In this document: piece after piece, positions 37,019 through 47,028 of the stretch
Numbering within the stretch: the first letter of the stretch is position 1
How the letters are laid out: each line of letters begins with the position of its first letter
NCBI GenBank assembly: GCA_029834535.1
Contig: JAQMWT010000533.1
Span: 186,001 to 250,000 of the forward strand
Source: Chrysophaeum taylorii
Taxonomy: Eukaryota > Sar > Pelagophyceae > Pelagomonadales > Pelagomonadaceae
Length of the DNA: 64,000 nt
Direction: 5' to 3'
The notes under the pieces: generated by a model
What the model saw: the letters and a program-made list of their open reading frames with translations, nothing else
The model's database searches: none
What the model was told of the DNA's origin: nothing
Program-made: the position numbers and the translations under genes

Positions 37019-39964
37019 CTAATGCAGCTTAGGAGGAGGAGGAGGAGGAATCCTACAGTCTACTACGATTGTGGCGTTGTGTTTCAGGGATCCGTCGTCG
37101 TCGTCGTCGCTCGGACCTCCTCCGGGAGGTGGGGCCTCCTCGGCTCCTGGATCGGGGTGTGGGCTCCCTCCCCGCGATGGGATGAGTTTGGCGAACTCGA
37201 GGAGGTCAAATTTGAAGGCGACAGAGAGGCGGTCTTGGTAGTCGACGCCGACGACGACGCTCTCCCCGCGGTCGTCGAAGGCGATATGGTAGGGATACTG
37301 GACGTCCTTTCGCATGTCGCGCCAGGGGGATGCGAGGTGGTGGTTTGGTGCTGGAAAGTCCAAGGGCTTGCCGAGCCAAATACGGAAACGACGAACGTCG
37401 AGAAGGAGCGGAACGGCGCGGTACGCGTAGACGTAGCCTTCGCGGTTTAATTCGGTCGCGTTGCGCGTGTGGGCGAACGCGACGAAGAAGGGGTAGACCC
37501 ATTGCAAAAGGGACGAGCCTCCGGCGACCGAGGACGGGAGGAGGCGGGGCGTGCCGTGGACGACGTCGCATCGTCCGTCCGAATCGACGAGCTCCAGAAC
37601 GGCGCCGATCGTCGTCTCGGAGAACGCGTAGACGAAACGGAGCTTTCCGCGGTCGACGAAAGGGATCCAATTTTTCTCGACGCACCGGTGGTGGTGGAGT
37701 TTTCGTGATTTGCAGCAGACACGTTCGAGCGCCCAGCGATTGGACTCGGGCTCGTCGGCGCGCGATCGAGGGATCCAGAGCCTAACGACGCGCGCGCTCG
37801 TGACGTTGAGAAGGTACATCGCGCGCGCGCACGCGTCCAGCTTGCCGTTCATCACGACGTACGGCAGGCCCTTCCATTCAAAGGCGCGGGGGTCCTCGTA
37901 GCCGTACTTGGTCCTGCCTTCCTCGTGCGGACACCCTCGTTCCGTTTTCTCGGGTAGCACGTACCCCGTCGTCGTCGTCGCGTCGTTTTTGTTCGAGATT
38001 GCCGCGAGGAGCGCGACGTTGCCGGGCATGCGACGCATGTTGAAGATCGTGAACTCGCCGATCGTCGCCACGTGCTTGAACCGCCACCGCCTGTTCTTAT
38101 CATCAACAATATTCTCCTCCTCGTCGTCGTCGTCGTCGGGCCAGCACGCGCGGCGCTTATCGTCGACGACGACGCGACGCATTTTTTCTGGAATGCTGTC
38201 GGTGAGAATTGTTCGCCGGAGGACGCAGGCGCGGCGGCTGTTTCTTCTTCTTCTTTTATCGAGCGGCGGCGGCGGCGGCGGCCAGAAGAGCGCGAGGGGT
38301 GGCTGGGCGTCGAAGACGCGATCGAGGTCGCCGTAGAGCGCGTCGACGCGGGCCCTCGCGTGCTCCGAGACGGTCGCGAGGGACGAGGTCCGATTGAGAC
38401 GCCTGTAGTCGTTCAAGCGCGTCTCGCGCGGCGTCACGGTGCCGACGAGGCGCGAAACGAGGCGGACGACCCAGGGTTCGATGGCGTCGGACCTGACGTA
38501 GACGATCGGGTAGGTCGCGAGTCCGTTCGCAAAGTTGAAGAACTGGGCCTCGATGCCAAAGGGGTCGTCGCCGGGGATCGCGAACAAGTCGTCGAACGAG
38601 TTGACGCGCGGATACGCCTCGAGGTTGTGGAGCTTGGCCGCGTTGTCGGGATGGCGTCCGACCTGCGAAATGACCGCGAGGCGCGCGCTGCCGTAGAGGT
38701 AAATGACGAGCTTTGGTCCGGCGCGCGGCGGGTAGGGATAGTGAGCGGCGACCGCCCGGAGCGGCCGTCTCGCGCCGACGAGCGCCTTGGGGATCCGGAG
38801 CGCGTCGTCGGTCGCGAGGAGGCCGCGGAAATATTCGCTGCCAACGCCGCCGTGCGAGACGAGCCAGATCCTATCCCGAAGCGCCGCGACGAGCTCGGAT
38901 TCGAGCACCATTTGAGTCTGGTTCGCGTGGAGCCGCGCGTGGGCCGCGACGCACTTACTCACGTTGGCGACAAGAGCGACGCCGACCTTGGCCACCTGCG
39001 CCTCGAACCGCCGCTCGGCGAGGGCGTAGATTCGCGCCGCGTCGAGCGCGCCGGGGCTGTTCGCGACGTATTTTTTGGCCTCGTTCGGCCAGAGCTTTTC
39101 AAACTTTTCCTTTGACTCGTCTGCGTCGAACACGCGCGGCGGTGGCGAAAGGCCGCCGAATCGGAGGTGGAGCTGCACGAGCGCCAACGACTCGACGAGC
39201 CGCTCGTAGAGCAAGACCTTGAAACCGGTCGGGTGCGAGGCGACGTACTCGAGGGCTGCGATCGCGCGCCTTCCCGACGACGACGACGACGACTGGTCCG
39301 ACCACGACGTCGAATTCGAGTCGAAATAGGCCGCAAGGAATTCGAGGGCCCTCTCGTCGCTCGGGCCTCGCCATTTGAAGTGATTCTTCGCTGCCAAACA
39401 CTCGGCGCGAGTCGCGTTCCCTCGCACGTACGACCATCGCGCGAGAGCGTCGCAGTTGGACGCGTAATTCGAGTAGTAGGATGAAACGGCGGCGTGGATA
39501 GGTCGCCGGGCGACGAAAAACTGCAGCACGTCAACGCGGCGACGATACCACCACTTGAGCCGCGGGAGCGGCGGCACGTGGAGACACATGGCGACAGTCT
39601 GGCGGAGGAGAGCGCCGCCGCCAAAGCTCCGGTCGACGTACGGCGTGCCGGTCGACGTCGCGAAAGACGCGAGGCTCGAACACACGACAGATCCGCCCGC
39701 GTTGTTTACCTTCCACACGATAACGCGACGCGGCTGCGCGGCGTCGACCCTGATGACGTCGCGCAGGCACCCGGTGGGCCGCGAACACGCGGCCGACGCC
39801 GAGCACTCTATGGCGGGGTAACACTTTCGCCTTCGTCCGCTGCCGCGACACAGGACCCCGCAACGAGACTTGTGGCACGCCGCCGGATCCTCGTCCAGCC
39901 CCCGAGCGACGACGACAACCGCCACCACCGACGCTATCAACCATCCGAATTTTTTTCGGGACAT
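37019..39964 (-). CDS. 981-aa type II membrane protein with sulfotransferase-like and GH130-like beta-propeller regions
   Basis: N-terminal signal-anchor (WLIASVVAVVVVARGL, residues 8-23) suggests a Golgi protein. A Cys-rich stem follows. Residues ~80-330 look like a sulfotransferase-like P-loop domain (VIVWKVNNAGGSVVCSSLASF, then a VDVLQFFVARRPIHAAVSS segment compatible with the 3'-phosphate-binding R...S). Residues ~370-520 look like a second, shorter sulfotransferase-like domain (DRIWLVSHGGVGSEYF). The C-terminal ~350 residues contain EDPRAFEWKG, EKNWIPF, LRFVYAFSE and GGSSLLQW, the pattern of GH130-like/beta-mannoside phosphorylase or mannosyltransferase five-bladed propellers. Asp-rich and Arg-rich low-complexity linkers separate them. 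The combination suggests sulfated glycan modification; specificity is inference. Substrates unknown. The start lies 39 bp from the stop of the UTP5 gene. Confidence 0.6.
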   Translation of the reverse strand: MSRKKFGWLIASVVAVVVVARGLDEDPAACHKSRCGVLCRGSGRRRKCYPAIECSASAACSRPTGCLRDVIRVDAAQPRRVIVWKVNNAGGSVVCSSLASFATSTGTPYVDRSFGGGALLRQTVAMCLHVPPLPRLKWWYRRRVDVLQFFVARRPIHAAVSSYYSNYASNCDALARWSYVRGNATRAECLAAKNHFKWRGPSDERALEFLAAYFDSNSTSWSDQSSSSSSGRRAIAALEYVASHPTGFKVLLYERLVESLALVQLHLRFGGLSPPPRVFDADESKEKFEKLWPNEAKKYVANSPGALDAARIYALAERRFEAQVAKVGVALVANVSKCVAAHARLHANQTQMVLESELVAALRDRIWLVSHGGVGSEYFRGLLATDDALRIPKALVGARRPLRAVAAHYPYPPRAGPKLVIYLYGSARLAVISQVGRHPDNAAKLHNLEAYPRVNSFDDLFAIPGDDPFGIEAQFFNFANGLATYPIVYVRSDAIEPWVVRLVSRLVGTVTPRETRLNDYRRLNRTSSLATVSEHARARVDALYGDLDRVFDAQPPLALFWPPPPPPLDKRRRRNSRRACVLRRTILTDSIPEKMRRVVVDDKRRACWPDDDDDEEENIVDDKNRRWRFKHVATIGEFTIFNMRRMPGNVALLAAISNKNDATTTTGYVLPEKTERGCPHEEGRTKYGYEDPRAFEWKGLPYVVMNGKLDACARAMYLLNVTSARVVRLWIPRSRADEPESNRWALERVCCKSRKLHHHRCVEKNWIPFVDRGKLRFVYAFSETTIGAVLELVDSDGRCDVVHGTPRLLPSSVAGGSSLLQWVYPFFVAFAHTRNATELNREGYVYAYRAVPLLLDVRRFRIWLGKPLDFPAPNHHLASPWRDMRKDVQYPYHIAFDDRGESVVVGVDYQDRLSVAFKFDLLEFAKLIPSRGGSPHPDPGAEEAPPPGGGPSDDDDDGSLKHNATIVVDCRIPPPPPPKLH

Positions 39965-40003
39965 CGTCGTCGTTAATCATTCAAACTCTTTGAAACCCTA
40001 CTA

Positions 40004-41863
40004 CTAATCCTCCTCCTCCCCGGCTGCTGCTGCGTCATCATCATCGCTTGGTTCTGCTGCTGCTGCTGCTGCTGCTTGACCCGTCGAGGAGTCGTCCGCA
40101 TCATCAACCATTTTGACATCGTCTTCGCGGTGGTGGTCGTTGTTGTTGTCGTCGGGCGTTGGCGCGACGTCATTATCGGTGGTGGTGGTGGTGGTGGTGG
40201 TGCATTTGCGTCGCTTGAGAACCGTTGCGCGCTCGGTGGCAAGAATTTCGAGCCTCGGCTCGGCCCTGCAGTCTGTCGGGGATCGAGCCAACAAGAATAG
40301 GACGCACCGGGATGAGTCGGAGACGAGGTCGGGGGAGACGGGGCCTCGGTCGAGGGCGAGGTCGAGCCGACCGCAGAGCGCGAGTAGGTGCGGGAGGACG
40401 TTCGCGCGACGTTGGATGATGAGGTCGAGCTTGGAGAGCTCCTCGGGTGTTTCCGGGTGCCTCGCGAGAAGGGCTGCGTGTCGCACGAGAAGCTTCGAGG
40501 CCCACAATACGAGGTGGTCGGCGCGGGTGGGTCGCTTCTCCAAGCGCAGGACGATCGCCTTGAGGAGAGGGAGGGCCGCGGGCGCTTCGAGGCGGTCGAT
40601 CGTCGCGTCGAGCGAGTCGCGCTGCTGGAGCACTTGCTCGAGCATCGCAGCGTCCGAGCTTCGCACGGCCTGAGCCAGAGCGACGGCGAGAGATTTCGCG
40701 TCAGTGGGGAACGACGCGGCCTTGGGCACCTCGAGGTCCTTCTCTCGCGCGCGGCACAAGTCCTCGACGCGCTCGAAAAGGGCTTTGTCGTCGTCGTCCT
40801 CCTCGCGCGACCGTTTGTTGAGTCCGGCAAACCCCGGAAGCGGCGGGAGACCCGCGTCCTCGTCGGCGACGACTGCCGGCTTCTTGTCGTCGTCGTCTAT
40901 GTCGTCGTGTGGAGCCTCGGCGGTCGTCGCCGCCGTTACCTCGACCGCGCCGTCGACGAGGTCGCGGTTCCCGAGTTGGAAGTCGACGATCGCGACGGTC
41001 GGGCCCTCGCAGGCCACGCGCAGGCGCTTGTCTGCGAACGCGGCGTCGCGGATTGGGGCCTTGGCCGTGACGGTAGTCCGCGCTTCCGCGACGGTCCAAG
41101 CGCCGTTGATAGCGACGACGCGACGGACGCGCGCGGAACCGTCGTCGCACGCCGAAACGGCGTCGACCTTTGTCGACCGCTTGCCGACCGAGCGCAGCGA
41201 CAGCGACGTCGGCACGCCGTCGAGGGTCACGGCGATCACGGGGAGCCCGCCGACGCAGTCGACAAGCACGACGGCGCGGTCGGCGGCGACCGAGGCGACA
41301 AATCGGCCGTCGGACGTCCACGCGAGCGCGGCGATCGACGACGCGTGCGTCGCTCCCTTGATCGTCAACTTCTTCTTCCCGTCCCGGAAGAGCGCGTCGG
41401 CGCTCGCGTCGAGGTGAACGATCCGGAGCCGCGTCGACCCGCAGGCCAGGGCCCCCGCGCGCGCGGCGAGGGCCGAGACGCCGCGCTTGTCGACCTTGTT
41501 GAGGCTTTTCGTCCACGTCTCTTTCTCGACGTCCCAAACCGCGACGGCGGCCTCCGAGGCACTCGCGCAGAACACGCGGGACGAGTCGTGCGCCCACGCA
41601 ATTGCCGACGCGCTGCTCGACGAACACCCCCAGGGATGCTCGCCACTAGCCCCACGGACGACCCCGCGGCGAGCGTCCCAGACAACAAGTCCCCCGTTGG
41701 GCTGGGACGCGCACAGCAGCGCGCCGTCGGGACTCCACACCACGAGATCGCAGCCCCCAGCCGCGACGTACTGCCTCGGGGGGGCGCCCGTGCCGTCGTG
41801 CACCAGCACGCGCTCCCCGCCGGCGGCGACGCTCGTGGCCTCGGTGGGCGACAACGCAAGCAT
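40004..41863 (-). CDS. WD-repeat protein of the UTP5/WDR43 type (SSU processome)
   Basis: 619 aa. The N-terminal ~330 residues form WD-like blades (CDLVVWSPDGALLCAS, GLVVWDARRG, AIAWAHDSSRVFCAS, AAVAVWDVEKETW, IAALAWTSDGRFVASVAADRAVVLVD is split over two strands). An acidic linker and a GLNKRSREE basic patch follow. Residues ~395-520 match a Utp12 domain: LAQAVRSSDAAMLEQVLQQR, LLKAIVLRLEKRPTRADHL, LVLWASKLLVRHAALL and LLALCGRLDLAL. WD propeller plus Utp12 domain with this ending is typical of UTP5/WDR43, a t-UTP subunit needed for pre-18S rRNA transcription and processing in the nucleolus. The long Asp/Ala/Thr-rich tail is low complexity, partly encoded by CAC/GGT repeats. Divergent from TRM6 with 52 bp between start codons. 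Confidence 0.75.
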   Translation of the reverse strand: MLALSPTEATSVAAGGERVLVHDGTGAPPRQYVAAGGCDLVVWSPDGALLCASQPNGGLVVWDARRGVVRGASGEHPWGCSSSSASAIAWAHDSSRVFCASASEAAVAVWDVEKETWTKSLNKVDKRGVSALAARAGALACGSTRLRIVHLDASADALFRDGKKKLTIKGATHASSIAALAWTSDGRFVASVAADRAVVLVDCVGGLPVIAVTLDGVPTSLSLRSVGKRSTKVDAVSACDDGSARVRRVVAINGAWTVAEARTTVTAKAPIRDAAFADKRLRVACEGPTVAIVDFQLGNRDLVDGAVEVTAATTAEAPHDDIDDDDKKPAVVADEDAGLPPLPGFAGLNKRSREEDDDDKALFERVEDLCRAREKDLEVPKAASFPTDAKSLAVALAQAVRSSDAAMLEQVLQQRDSLDATIDRLEAPAALPLLKAIVLRLEKRPTRADHLVLWASKLLVRHAALLARHPETPEELSKLDLIIQRRANVLPHLLALCGRLDLALDRGPVSPDLVSDSSRCVLFLLARSPTDCRAEPRLEILATERATVLKRRKCTTTTTTTTDNDVAPTPDDNNNDHHREDDVKMVDDADDSSTGQAAAAAAAEPSDDDDAAAAGEEED

Positions 41864-41915
41864 CCTTACCCTTTAATACTCCTTCCTCCCTCCTCCTTAA
41901 ACCCTTCTCTAACTT

Positions 41916-42953
41916 ATGGTCGACGCCGGCGACGAGGTCGTGCTCTGGACGTCGCAGGGGACCTACCTGTTCGCGGAGGCCAAGGTAGGCTCGACCTTCC
42001 GGTGGACGAAGAGGGAGCGCGTTAGGGTCGACGCCCTGATCGGGGCCCCCTTCGGCGCGACCTTCGAGATTAGGGGAGGGGCGTTGGTGCGCGCCGCGCC
42101 GCGGGGTGCAGCGACGACGGTGGAGGACGACGGCGAGCGGCGGGACAACCGGTGGCTCGCCGACGACAACCGCGCGCAGCGCCTGGACGCGGACGACCTC
42201 AAGCGGATGCGACGGGACGGAGCATCGGGCGAGGCAATCATCGACGCGCTCGTCGCCGGAAGCGACACTTTCGCCCACAAGACTCAATTCGCGCAGCAGA
42301 AGTGGCTCCGCCGTAAGCAGAACAAGTACCTCCCGTGGGTGCGCGTCCTCGAGCCGCGCGCGGCTACGATCGCAGCGGCGTATTTTTCTCGAGGGAACCT
42401 TCTTCCCCATCGCGTCGTGTTGAGGCCCGATACCGTCGCGCAGCTCGTCGCGCGCGCCAACGCCCGCGACGGCGCAAAGATTATCACGGTCGACCACTCC
42501 GGCGGCGTCGCCCTCGCGGCAATCCTCGAGCGAATCGAGCCCTCGGGCAAGGCTCTGGTCCCGCATCGAGGCCCTTTCGAGGCCCTCCGCCGCTGCAATT
42601 TGACCGACCTCGACCGTCGTGTCGTCTGCTTTTCCTTGGACGAGACACCGCCGCCGCAGGGAGACAGCCTCGTCCTCGTCGCCAAGACCGACCCAATCGC
42701 CAACCTCGACGCCCTCCTCCCCCTCCTTTGCCCTTCCGCGCCAATCGTCGTCTATTCCGACACCGTCGAGCCCCTCGCCGCCGCCTACGCGCACCTCCAG
42801 GCATCCGGTCTCGCCACCGCCATTCTCCTCTCCGAAACCTGGCTCCGCGACTTCCAGGTTCTCCCGAACCGGACGCACCCGACCATGTCTATGTCGGCAA
42901 CCGGGGGCTACCTCCTCTCGGCCACCAAAATTGTCGTTGCGGACGCCGCATAG
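41916..42953 (+). CDS. TRM6: tRNA m1A58 methyltransferase non-catalytic subunit TRM6 (GCD10)
   Basis: 345 aa. The family blocks are in order: an OB-like start (VVLWTSQGTYLFAEAK), NRWLADDNRAQRLDADDLKRM (compare NRxLxDDNxxQxLxxxDI), SGEAIIDALVAGSDTFAHKT, FAQQKWLRRKQNKY (compare FSQxKYxxRKxKKY), RPDTVAQLVARAN, and the C-terminal GGYLLSATKIV after LPNRTHPTMSM (compare LPGRTHPxMxM). Trm6 pairs with catalytic Trm61 to make m1A58 in tRNA and is essential in yeast. It lacks AdoMet-binding residues, as expected. Shorter than yeast Trm6, mostly through loss of variable inserts. Start is the first Met in the frame, 52 bp from the UTP5 start. A possible partner TRM61 is not in the window. Confidence 0.85.
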   Translation: MVDAGDEVVLWTSQGTYLFAEAKVGSTFRWTKRERVRVDALIGAPFGATFEIRGGALVRAAPRGAATTVEDDGERRDNRWLADDNRAQRLDADDLKRMRRDGASGEAIIDALVAGSDTFAHKTQFAQQKWLRRKQNKYLPWVRVLEPRAATIAAAYFSRGNLLPHRVVLRPDTVAQLVARANARDGAKIITVDHSGGVALAAILERIEPSGKALVPHRGPFEALRRCNLTDLDRRVVCFSLDETPPPQGDSLVLVAKTDPIANLDALLPLLCPSAPIVVYSDTVEPLAAAYAHLQASGLATAILLSETWLRDFQVLPNRTHPTMSMSATGGYLLSATKIVVADAA

Positions 42954-43480
42954 AAGTTCACGATTGATTCTCGATAATGAAGAAGAAGAAGAAAAAGAAG
43001 AGGGTGACGACGCGCTAAGCACGACGCGCTAAGCCGCGCTCGCGCGAGAGAGATAGGAGACCTCGGTGCGAGCCCGGTGGTGGACATCTTCTTGGATTGG
43101 ATTCCTCCTCCTCCTCCTCCCTCCTCCGTGACTTGGTTTTGCTGTTGTCGACCGCACAATGAATTCCAATCCACATTCAAAATAAGAACCAACACCTCGA
43201 CAGTGGTTGTGTTTTCCTGCCTTTTTTTTACAATTTTTGCACAGCTGTCGATTTTCTGTCGATTTTTTTTTGTCGCTGTCGGCTGTCGATAATATATTAT
43301 ACGCTGGAACGGAAATTTCGAAAAGCTGCCCAAGTAACGGATCTAAGTGTGAGAATTGAAAACGAGGGTTCGACCCGTCACTGGCCCACGACTCTGTGAC
43401 TTTTTGGGTGAGTCGCAAGAGCTAGCTCGAAGCGTGCGCGGCGAGAGGCGCGCGAGCGAATAGGTGACGAGAGCGAGGCG
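42954..43480. other. Intergenic interval, nothing recognised
   Basis: Contains GAAGAAGAAG and CTCCTCCTCC tracts and T-runs; no ORF with recognisable motifs. Includes the CK1 5' flank. Confidence 0.6.
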
Positions 43481-44596
43481 ATGAGCGAGGCGAGCGGCAT
43501 GGCCGCGAACCACATCGTCGCTCAACGATTCCGCACCCACAAGCGACTCGGGAGCGGGTCGTTCGGCGAAATCTTTGTGGGGATCGATGTGAACACGGGC
43601 AGTGAGTGTGTCGCGCGCGTACGTAATTAACCCCCTCGCAACAGACAAGGTCGCCATGAAGTTCGAGAAGCACGGGCTCCGGTGCCCGCAGCTGCGGCAC
43701 GAGTACAAGGTGTATCGGGAGCTCCAGGGGTGCCGGGGCGTGTGCAAGGTCGCGTATTACGGAACGCACCAAAATTTTAACGTGATGGTGCTTGAGCTTC
43801 TGGGGCCGTCACTCGAGGAGCTGTTCACGGGCTGCGGGCGCAAGTTTACGCTCAAGACGACGCTAAAACTCGCCGACCAGCTTCTCGAGCGCGTCGAGAC
43901 GCTCCACAGCCGACACCTGATTCACCGCGACATAAAACCGGCGAACTTTGTGATGGGCGACGCGCGCGCGTCGTCCCTGGTGTACTGCATCGACTTTGGG
44001 TTGTCGAAACGATTCCGCAACCCCCACACGCTTCAGCACATCCCGCACCGCATCGGCAAGTCGCTCACGGGCACGCCCCGCTACGCGAGCATCTCGAATC
44101 ACCTCGGCGTAGAGCAGAGCCGCCGCGACGACCTTGAAGCCATCGGCTACGTGCTGATCTACTTCGTCAAGGGCCGTCTTCCGTGGCAGGGCTTGAAGGC
44201 CAAGACGGCCCACCGCAAGTACAAGCTCATTCTCGAAAAGAAGCAGGAAATTTCTATTCCCGCGCTATGCCAGGGGTGCCCCTCGCAGTTCGCCGAGTAC
44301 TTGAGCTACTGCCGATCCCTCGAGTTCGACGCCAACCCAAACATCGCCTACCTGCGACGTCTTTTCCGCGACCTCTACGATCAGCAGGGCTACGACCTCG
44401 CGACGATCCAGGCGAACGACTGGGACTGGACGCCCCGCCCGGGCGCCACGCCCGCCGGCGGCCCTTCGGATGCCGTCTGCGGGTCCTCGGGCTCCAACGT
44501 CGCCGAGATGCTGTCGCGCAGCCGCGCGGGCGCGGCGGTCGACGGTACATCGGGGGGTCTCGTCGTCGCCGCGGCGCCCCCCTCCTCCTCGGAACT

Positions 44597-44644
<48 letters not shown>

Positions 44645-45353
44645 TCAGCAGCAGCGCCAGCAGACGACGATGGCGCCTTCGGCGCTACACCGCCTCATGG
44701 GCCGGACGACCATGTCCTCCTCCAAGCACGACGGCGAGGGCTCCAAGTCCAACCAGCGCGGCGGCGGCCTTTTGAGCCGCGCGGCGGCCACGAGCAGCAG
44801 CAGCAACAAGCCGTTGCCCGAGAAGACCGACGGGGCCCTACCCCAGCAGGCGGCGCCGCAGCTTCACGAACGGCCGCGACGAGCGACGGCAGACTCGCTC
44901 CAACGCGCGAGCAACTCCGGGCTCGCCTCGTCCATCAACAACAACAACAACAACAACGTCGCCGCCGCCGCCACCACCAAGGCGGTCGCCTCGCGCGGTG
45001 GCTCCTCGCGCTACGAACTGCGGAGGCCCAAGACAGCTCAACCCGCGAGTCGCGACGACGGCTCGCCCGCGGCTGCCTACAACGAGACGGCGAGCAGCAG
45101 ATGGGGAGCGCGCGTCGGCGCCGCCGCTCCGACCTCGACGGCCGTCACGCACAACATGGGCCAGACGGCAACCTCGAGGCGACCCACCTCGGCGCACGCG
45201 GCCTCGAAATCCGACCGGTTCTTCCCTCAGCGCGCCGCCAAGGCCTCGGGAGGTCCCGACGCGCCCGAGGCCCACGTCGTCGCCGGCGCGCGCAGCATGA
45301 TGGCCATGGCGCGCAACAGCTCGACCACATCGAGCCGCCGGCGCGTCGTGTAA
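43481..45353 (+). CDS. Casein kinase 1-family Ser/Thr kinase (two exons)
   Basis: Exons 43,481-43,601 and 43,645-45,353 give about 609 aa. Exon 1 encodes RLGSGSFGEIFVG, the Gly-rich loop that is missing if translation is read only from a Met in exon 2; the joint restores NTGNKVAMKFE with the ATP-binding Lys. The catalytic loop is HRDIKPANFVMG, the DFG motif is IDFGLSKRF, and the P+1 region is LTGTPRYASISNHLG then QSRRDDLEAIGY, diagnostic of CK1 (usual GTARYASINTHLG). LPWQGL follows. From ~residue 330 the tail is low complexity with a CAG-encoded poly-Gln (44,599-44,650), poly-Asn and Ala/Ser/Arg-rich tracts. CK1 tails often mediate autoinhibition or localisation; this one is long. In-frame Met at 43,499 is an alternative start. 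Confidence 0.85.
43602..43644 (+). other. Probable 43-nt GT-AG intron of the CK1 gene
   Basis: GTGAGTGTGT...CGCAACAG. Removal fuses the Gly-loop exon to the VAMKFE exon in frame. Confidence 0.85.
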
Positions 45354-46023
45354 CCATCTTTCGGTAGGTAGCGCTTAACGACGCGGTTTCAGACTCTCTC
45401 TCGTCGTATTACATCGCCGCGACCTTTTCACTCCTCGTTCTCGCTTTCTTATACCCGCACAAGTCTTCTCGTCTGGGGCTCTCTTTCTTCCTTTCTTTCT
45501 TTCGCAACGGGCCCCGACAATGTCGTACGCACGCAGGCGACTCCCGTCCGCGTCTCGCTTCCGCGGACTCGTCGTCGCGCGCACCGACTACGGTGGACCA
45601 TATCCTCCACTTGGCGATGCGCACCTTATAGACCTTGTTGCCGGGCTACGCCGCCGCATATTCACTCTCGCTAAATCACTGAAAGAGAGAGAAAAAAGGA
45701 CCCCCTTGCTGCTCCGCTCGACCCATCATCGCCCGTTGGACGTATCATCAGGACCGTGCCGCGAGCGAGCGAACTGCCCTCCCGGGGGGTCGGGACCTCA
45801 CCGGCGTCACCGCCTCCTGCCACATATAGACCAACCGACCGACCGACTGACTGACTGACTGACTGACTGACTGACGAAGAATGCGCCTTGCTTGGTCACC
45901 ACCACCACCATCATATTCAAGAGAACGAACGAGTGAGTGAGTGGTATGTAATTGCCCTTGCTTCTTCTTCTTCTCCCCCCCCCTCCCTATTCCTTGAACT
46001 AATATCGAGCTCCATCATCATTT
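45354..46023. other. Intergenic interval with CTGA and CAC tracts
   Basis: (GACT)n at about 45,838-45,875 and CACCACCACCACCATCAT at 45,896-45,915. No supported gene. Confidence 0.6.
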
Positions 46024-46578
46024 TTAATGGAGGCCAGCCGCGCGCATGGCCTCTTCGCGGAGCGAGTTAAGTCGGTCAACTTCTCTGTCTGACTCGTTGA
46101 GGTCGAGAGCGGCCTCTCGGAGGTGGTCGAGGGACGTGTGCTGCAAGGTCTTTTCGTGGGTCGCGCGGAGGTAGACCTGGGGGGCGACGCCCGCGCGTCG
46201 CGCCTGCTCCCAACGCGCCGCGCACAAGCACCAGAGGTCACCACTCTTCAGTCCGGGAAAGAGGAATTCGGGTCTCGGCGTCGACAAGTCGTTGCCGACC
46301 GCCCTCGAAAAGGCCAAGAATTCGTCGGTCGCGACGACGCACACCGTGTGCCGGCCCTCGTCCGCCTTGCCCGTCGAGCAGTGACCGTCACGCCAAAAGC
46401 CAGTCCCGACGCCCGTCCCGCGCACGTCGGCGCAGCAGCACTCGAGTTCACCTCCAAGAACGTTCGTCCCTCTCTCGGGAGACTCCTGGACCAAGACGGA
46501 TCGCAATTTTGGGACGCGACTTGGTGCGACGAACCCAAACGCGACATACGACACGAGCCAGAAGATCATCGCTCTCAA
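46024..46578 (-). CDS. DUF2237-family protein with plastid/secretory N-terminus
   Basis: 184 aa. N-terminal hydrophobic stretch ending in an AFGFVAP motif (residues 4-20) resembles a signal peptide plus Phe-containing plastid-targeting motif; Met1 or Met4 may start. The rest matches DUF2237 (a small conserved family of bacteria and algae): NVLGGELECCCADVRGTGV, FWRDGHCSTGKADEGRHTVC (key Cys and Asp residues), TDEFLAFSRAVGNDLSTPRP, FPGLKSGDLWCLCAARW, QARRAGVAPQVYLRATHEKTL. Function is unknown. Seven Cys, several in CxC or CCC arrangement, suggest metal binding or redox activity, but nothing is shown. Confidence 0.85.
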   Translation of the reverse strand: MRAMIFWLVSYVAFGFVAPSRVPKLRSVLVQESPERGTNVLGGELECCCADVRGTGVGTGFWRDGHCSTGKADEGRHTVCVVATDEFLAFSRAVGNDLSTPRPEFLFPGLKSGDLWCLCAARWEQARRAGVAPQVYLRATHEKTLQHTSLDHLREAALDLNESDREVDRLNSLREEAMRAAGLH

Positions 46579-46639
46579 CTCTAACCTCCGTCTTCAACTC
46601 TAATCACCTCCGCCTTCAAGCCATCCCTGAACGCCCGTG

Positions 46640-46945
46640 CTAACGAACTAACTAACTAAAAGCCAGCCCAGCGCAATGGGCGAAGGCTAATCCCAGCGCC
46701 GCGGCGCGCGGGATTAAAGTCACCGGGCCTGTAGGCGAGGGGCCGAAAGGCGAGTCGGCGGAAAGTGAATATCCGGCTTGTCGCCCTGCGACGCGGAGAC
46801 CACCGCGATGTGGCTGACTACCAACTCGTTGATGACGTTCCGTCTGCGCCCCCCGGCCATACCCTGTCCCACTGCGAACGTCCCGGCTACCAACCGGCGA
46901 GCCCGGGAGGCGAACAGGTACCAACCTACGCCGGGAGAGCGGATG
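46640..46945 (-). repeat. Dispersed repeat, copy 2 (inverted relative to 6.43-6.69 kb)
   Basis: Reverse complement shares blocks with 6,431-6,690, e.g. CAGTGGGACAGGGTATGGCC, the ACGAGTTGGTAGTCAGCCACATC-like block (split) and CGGGCCTGT...CGGGCCCG-like ends. A TAACTAACTAA tract lies beside it. No gene. Confidence 0.7.
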
Positions 46946-47028
46946 CCCTCGAAAGGCGAAGGTTTTTTCATAAGGAACCGTCCTCCATCGCAACCATGCG
47001 GTCGGCGATCAGGGTAATAACAGGCGCC

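Noticed and set aside
38072-39115. 347-aa plus-strand ORF opposite the 981-aa gene
   Set aside because: Shadow ORF with low-complexity and no motif.
40388-42025. 545-aa plus-strand ORF opposite UTP5/WDR43 and the 458-aa minus-strand ORF (41,646-43,022) opposite TRM6
   Set aside because: Antisense shadows of genes with WD/Utp12 and TRM6 signatures; composition is Arg/Gly/Asp-biased as expected from antisense GC-rich codons.
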